From Fidelibacterota bacterium (GTDB taxonomy: Bacteria > Fidelibacterota > Marinisomatia > Marinisomatales > TCS55), in contig NZWI01000058.1 of NCBI GenBank assembly GCA_002701875.1, positions 12,949-18,834 of the forward strand: a stretch of 5,886 nt of DNA, in the 5' to 3' direction. Made by a program: the position numbers and the translations under genes. Positions 5,756-5,886 of this stretch are shown piece by piece (the first letter of the stretch is position 1; every line of letters begins with the position of its first letter). Below the pieces are notes generated by a model. It was not told the origin of the DNA. It saw only the letters and a list, made by a program, of their open reading frames with translations, and searched no databases.

Positions 5756-5886
5756 AATAATAAAGATTCTATTTTAACAACACCATTTTTTTGTTCTATC
5801 AGCACTCCAAAGTTTTTTACATCTGGAAAAAACGATCGATTTTAATAAATAATGAATTAGATTTTGATGGACTCCAAACTCCATCT
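5734..5886 (-). CDS. possible 3' end of a minus-strand gene, apparently frameshifted (partial)
   Basis: No plus-strand gene is visible after 5753. On the minus strand, a frame open from the right edge reads DGVWSPSKSNSLFIKIDRFF and then stops at 5817-5819. Adding one base to the A6 run at 5827-5832 (T6 on the minus strand) would join it to another frame reading PDVKNFGVLIEQKNGVV, then KIESLLLLNSIDR, with a stop at 5734-5736. That would overlap the deaminase tail-to-tail by 20 bp. The downstream part has protein-like composition and many GNN codons, which favours a real coding end split by a sequencing or biological slip. I do not recognise the family. Alternatively the gene simply ends at 5817, or the third minus frame (open to a stop near 5776) is the true one. 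Too little is visible to decide. Confidence 0.3.

Overview
The window is an AT-rich bacterial stretch (about one third G+C by eye) packed with plus-strand genes that almost touch or overlap. Its core is a SUF iron-sulfur cluster assembly operon. In order it holds the C-terminal third of sufB (cut by the left edge), sufC, sufD, sufE, the long form of sufT, and sufS. All key residues I could check are present: the Cys and Glu of SufB that match E. coli C405 and E434, the Cys/His pair of SufD, the ABC ATPase motifs of SufC, the acceptor Cys of SufE, the DUF59 motifs of SufT, and the PLP lysine and catalytic Cys of SufS. The operon therefore looks functional.

After a 50-bp gap with a strong Shine-Dalgarno and a near-perfect inverted repeat come three more co-directional genes. 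The first is an 87-aa protein I do not recognise, with a CX3C pair. The second is an 83-aa protein resembling DUF2480 proteins, which in Bacteroidetes often sit beside suf genes; here it seems to be a single-unit, half-length version. The third is a zinc-dependent dCMP deaminase that starts at TTG. The spacing (TAA directly followed by ATG, then 2 bp) suggests these three are co-transcribed, perhaps with suf.

The last 130 bp or so contain no plus-strand gene. They probably hold the 3' end of a convergent minus-strand gene, possibly broken by a one-base homopolymer slip, and a stem-loop over the dCMP deaminase stop codon.

How the genes work together: SufS takes sulfur from cysteine and passes it to SufE, SufE passes it to the SufBCD scaffold, and the SufC ATPase drives cluster assembly on SufB/SufD. 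SufT, a MIP18-type protein, probably helps deliver or mature clusters in client proteins. The two small proteins may be further accessory factors (inference). The dCMP deaminase makes dUMP for thymidylate synthesis and has no obvious biochemical link to SUF.

The organism cannot be fixed from this window. Low G+C, very compact layout and a DUF2480-like neighbour fit a streamlined aquatic bacterium, perhaps of the Bacteroidetes/Marinimicrobia (FCB) side; this is a low-confidence inference. I see no tRNA, rRNA, CRISPR array, insertion sequence or phage gene. Apart from the two small genes, the region is ordinary housekeeping sequence, and I see no convincing new multi-gene system.
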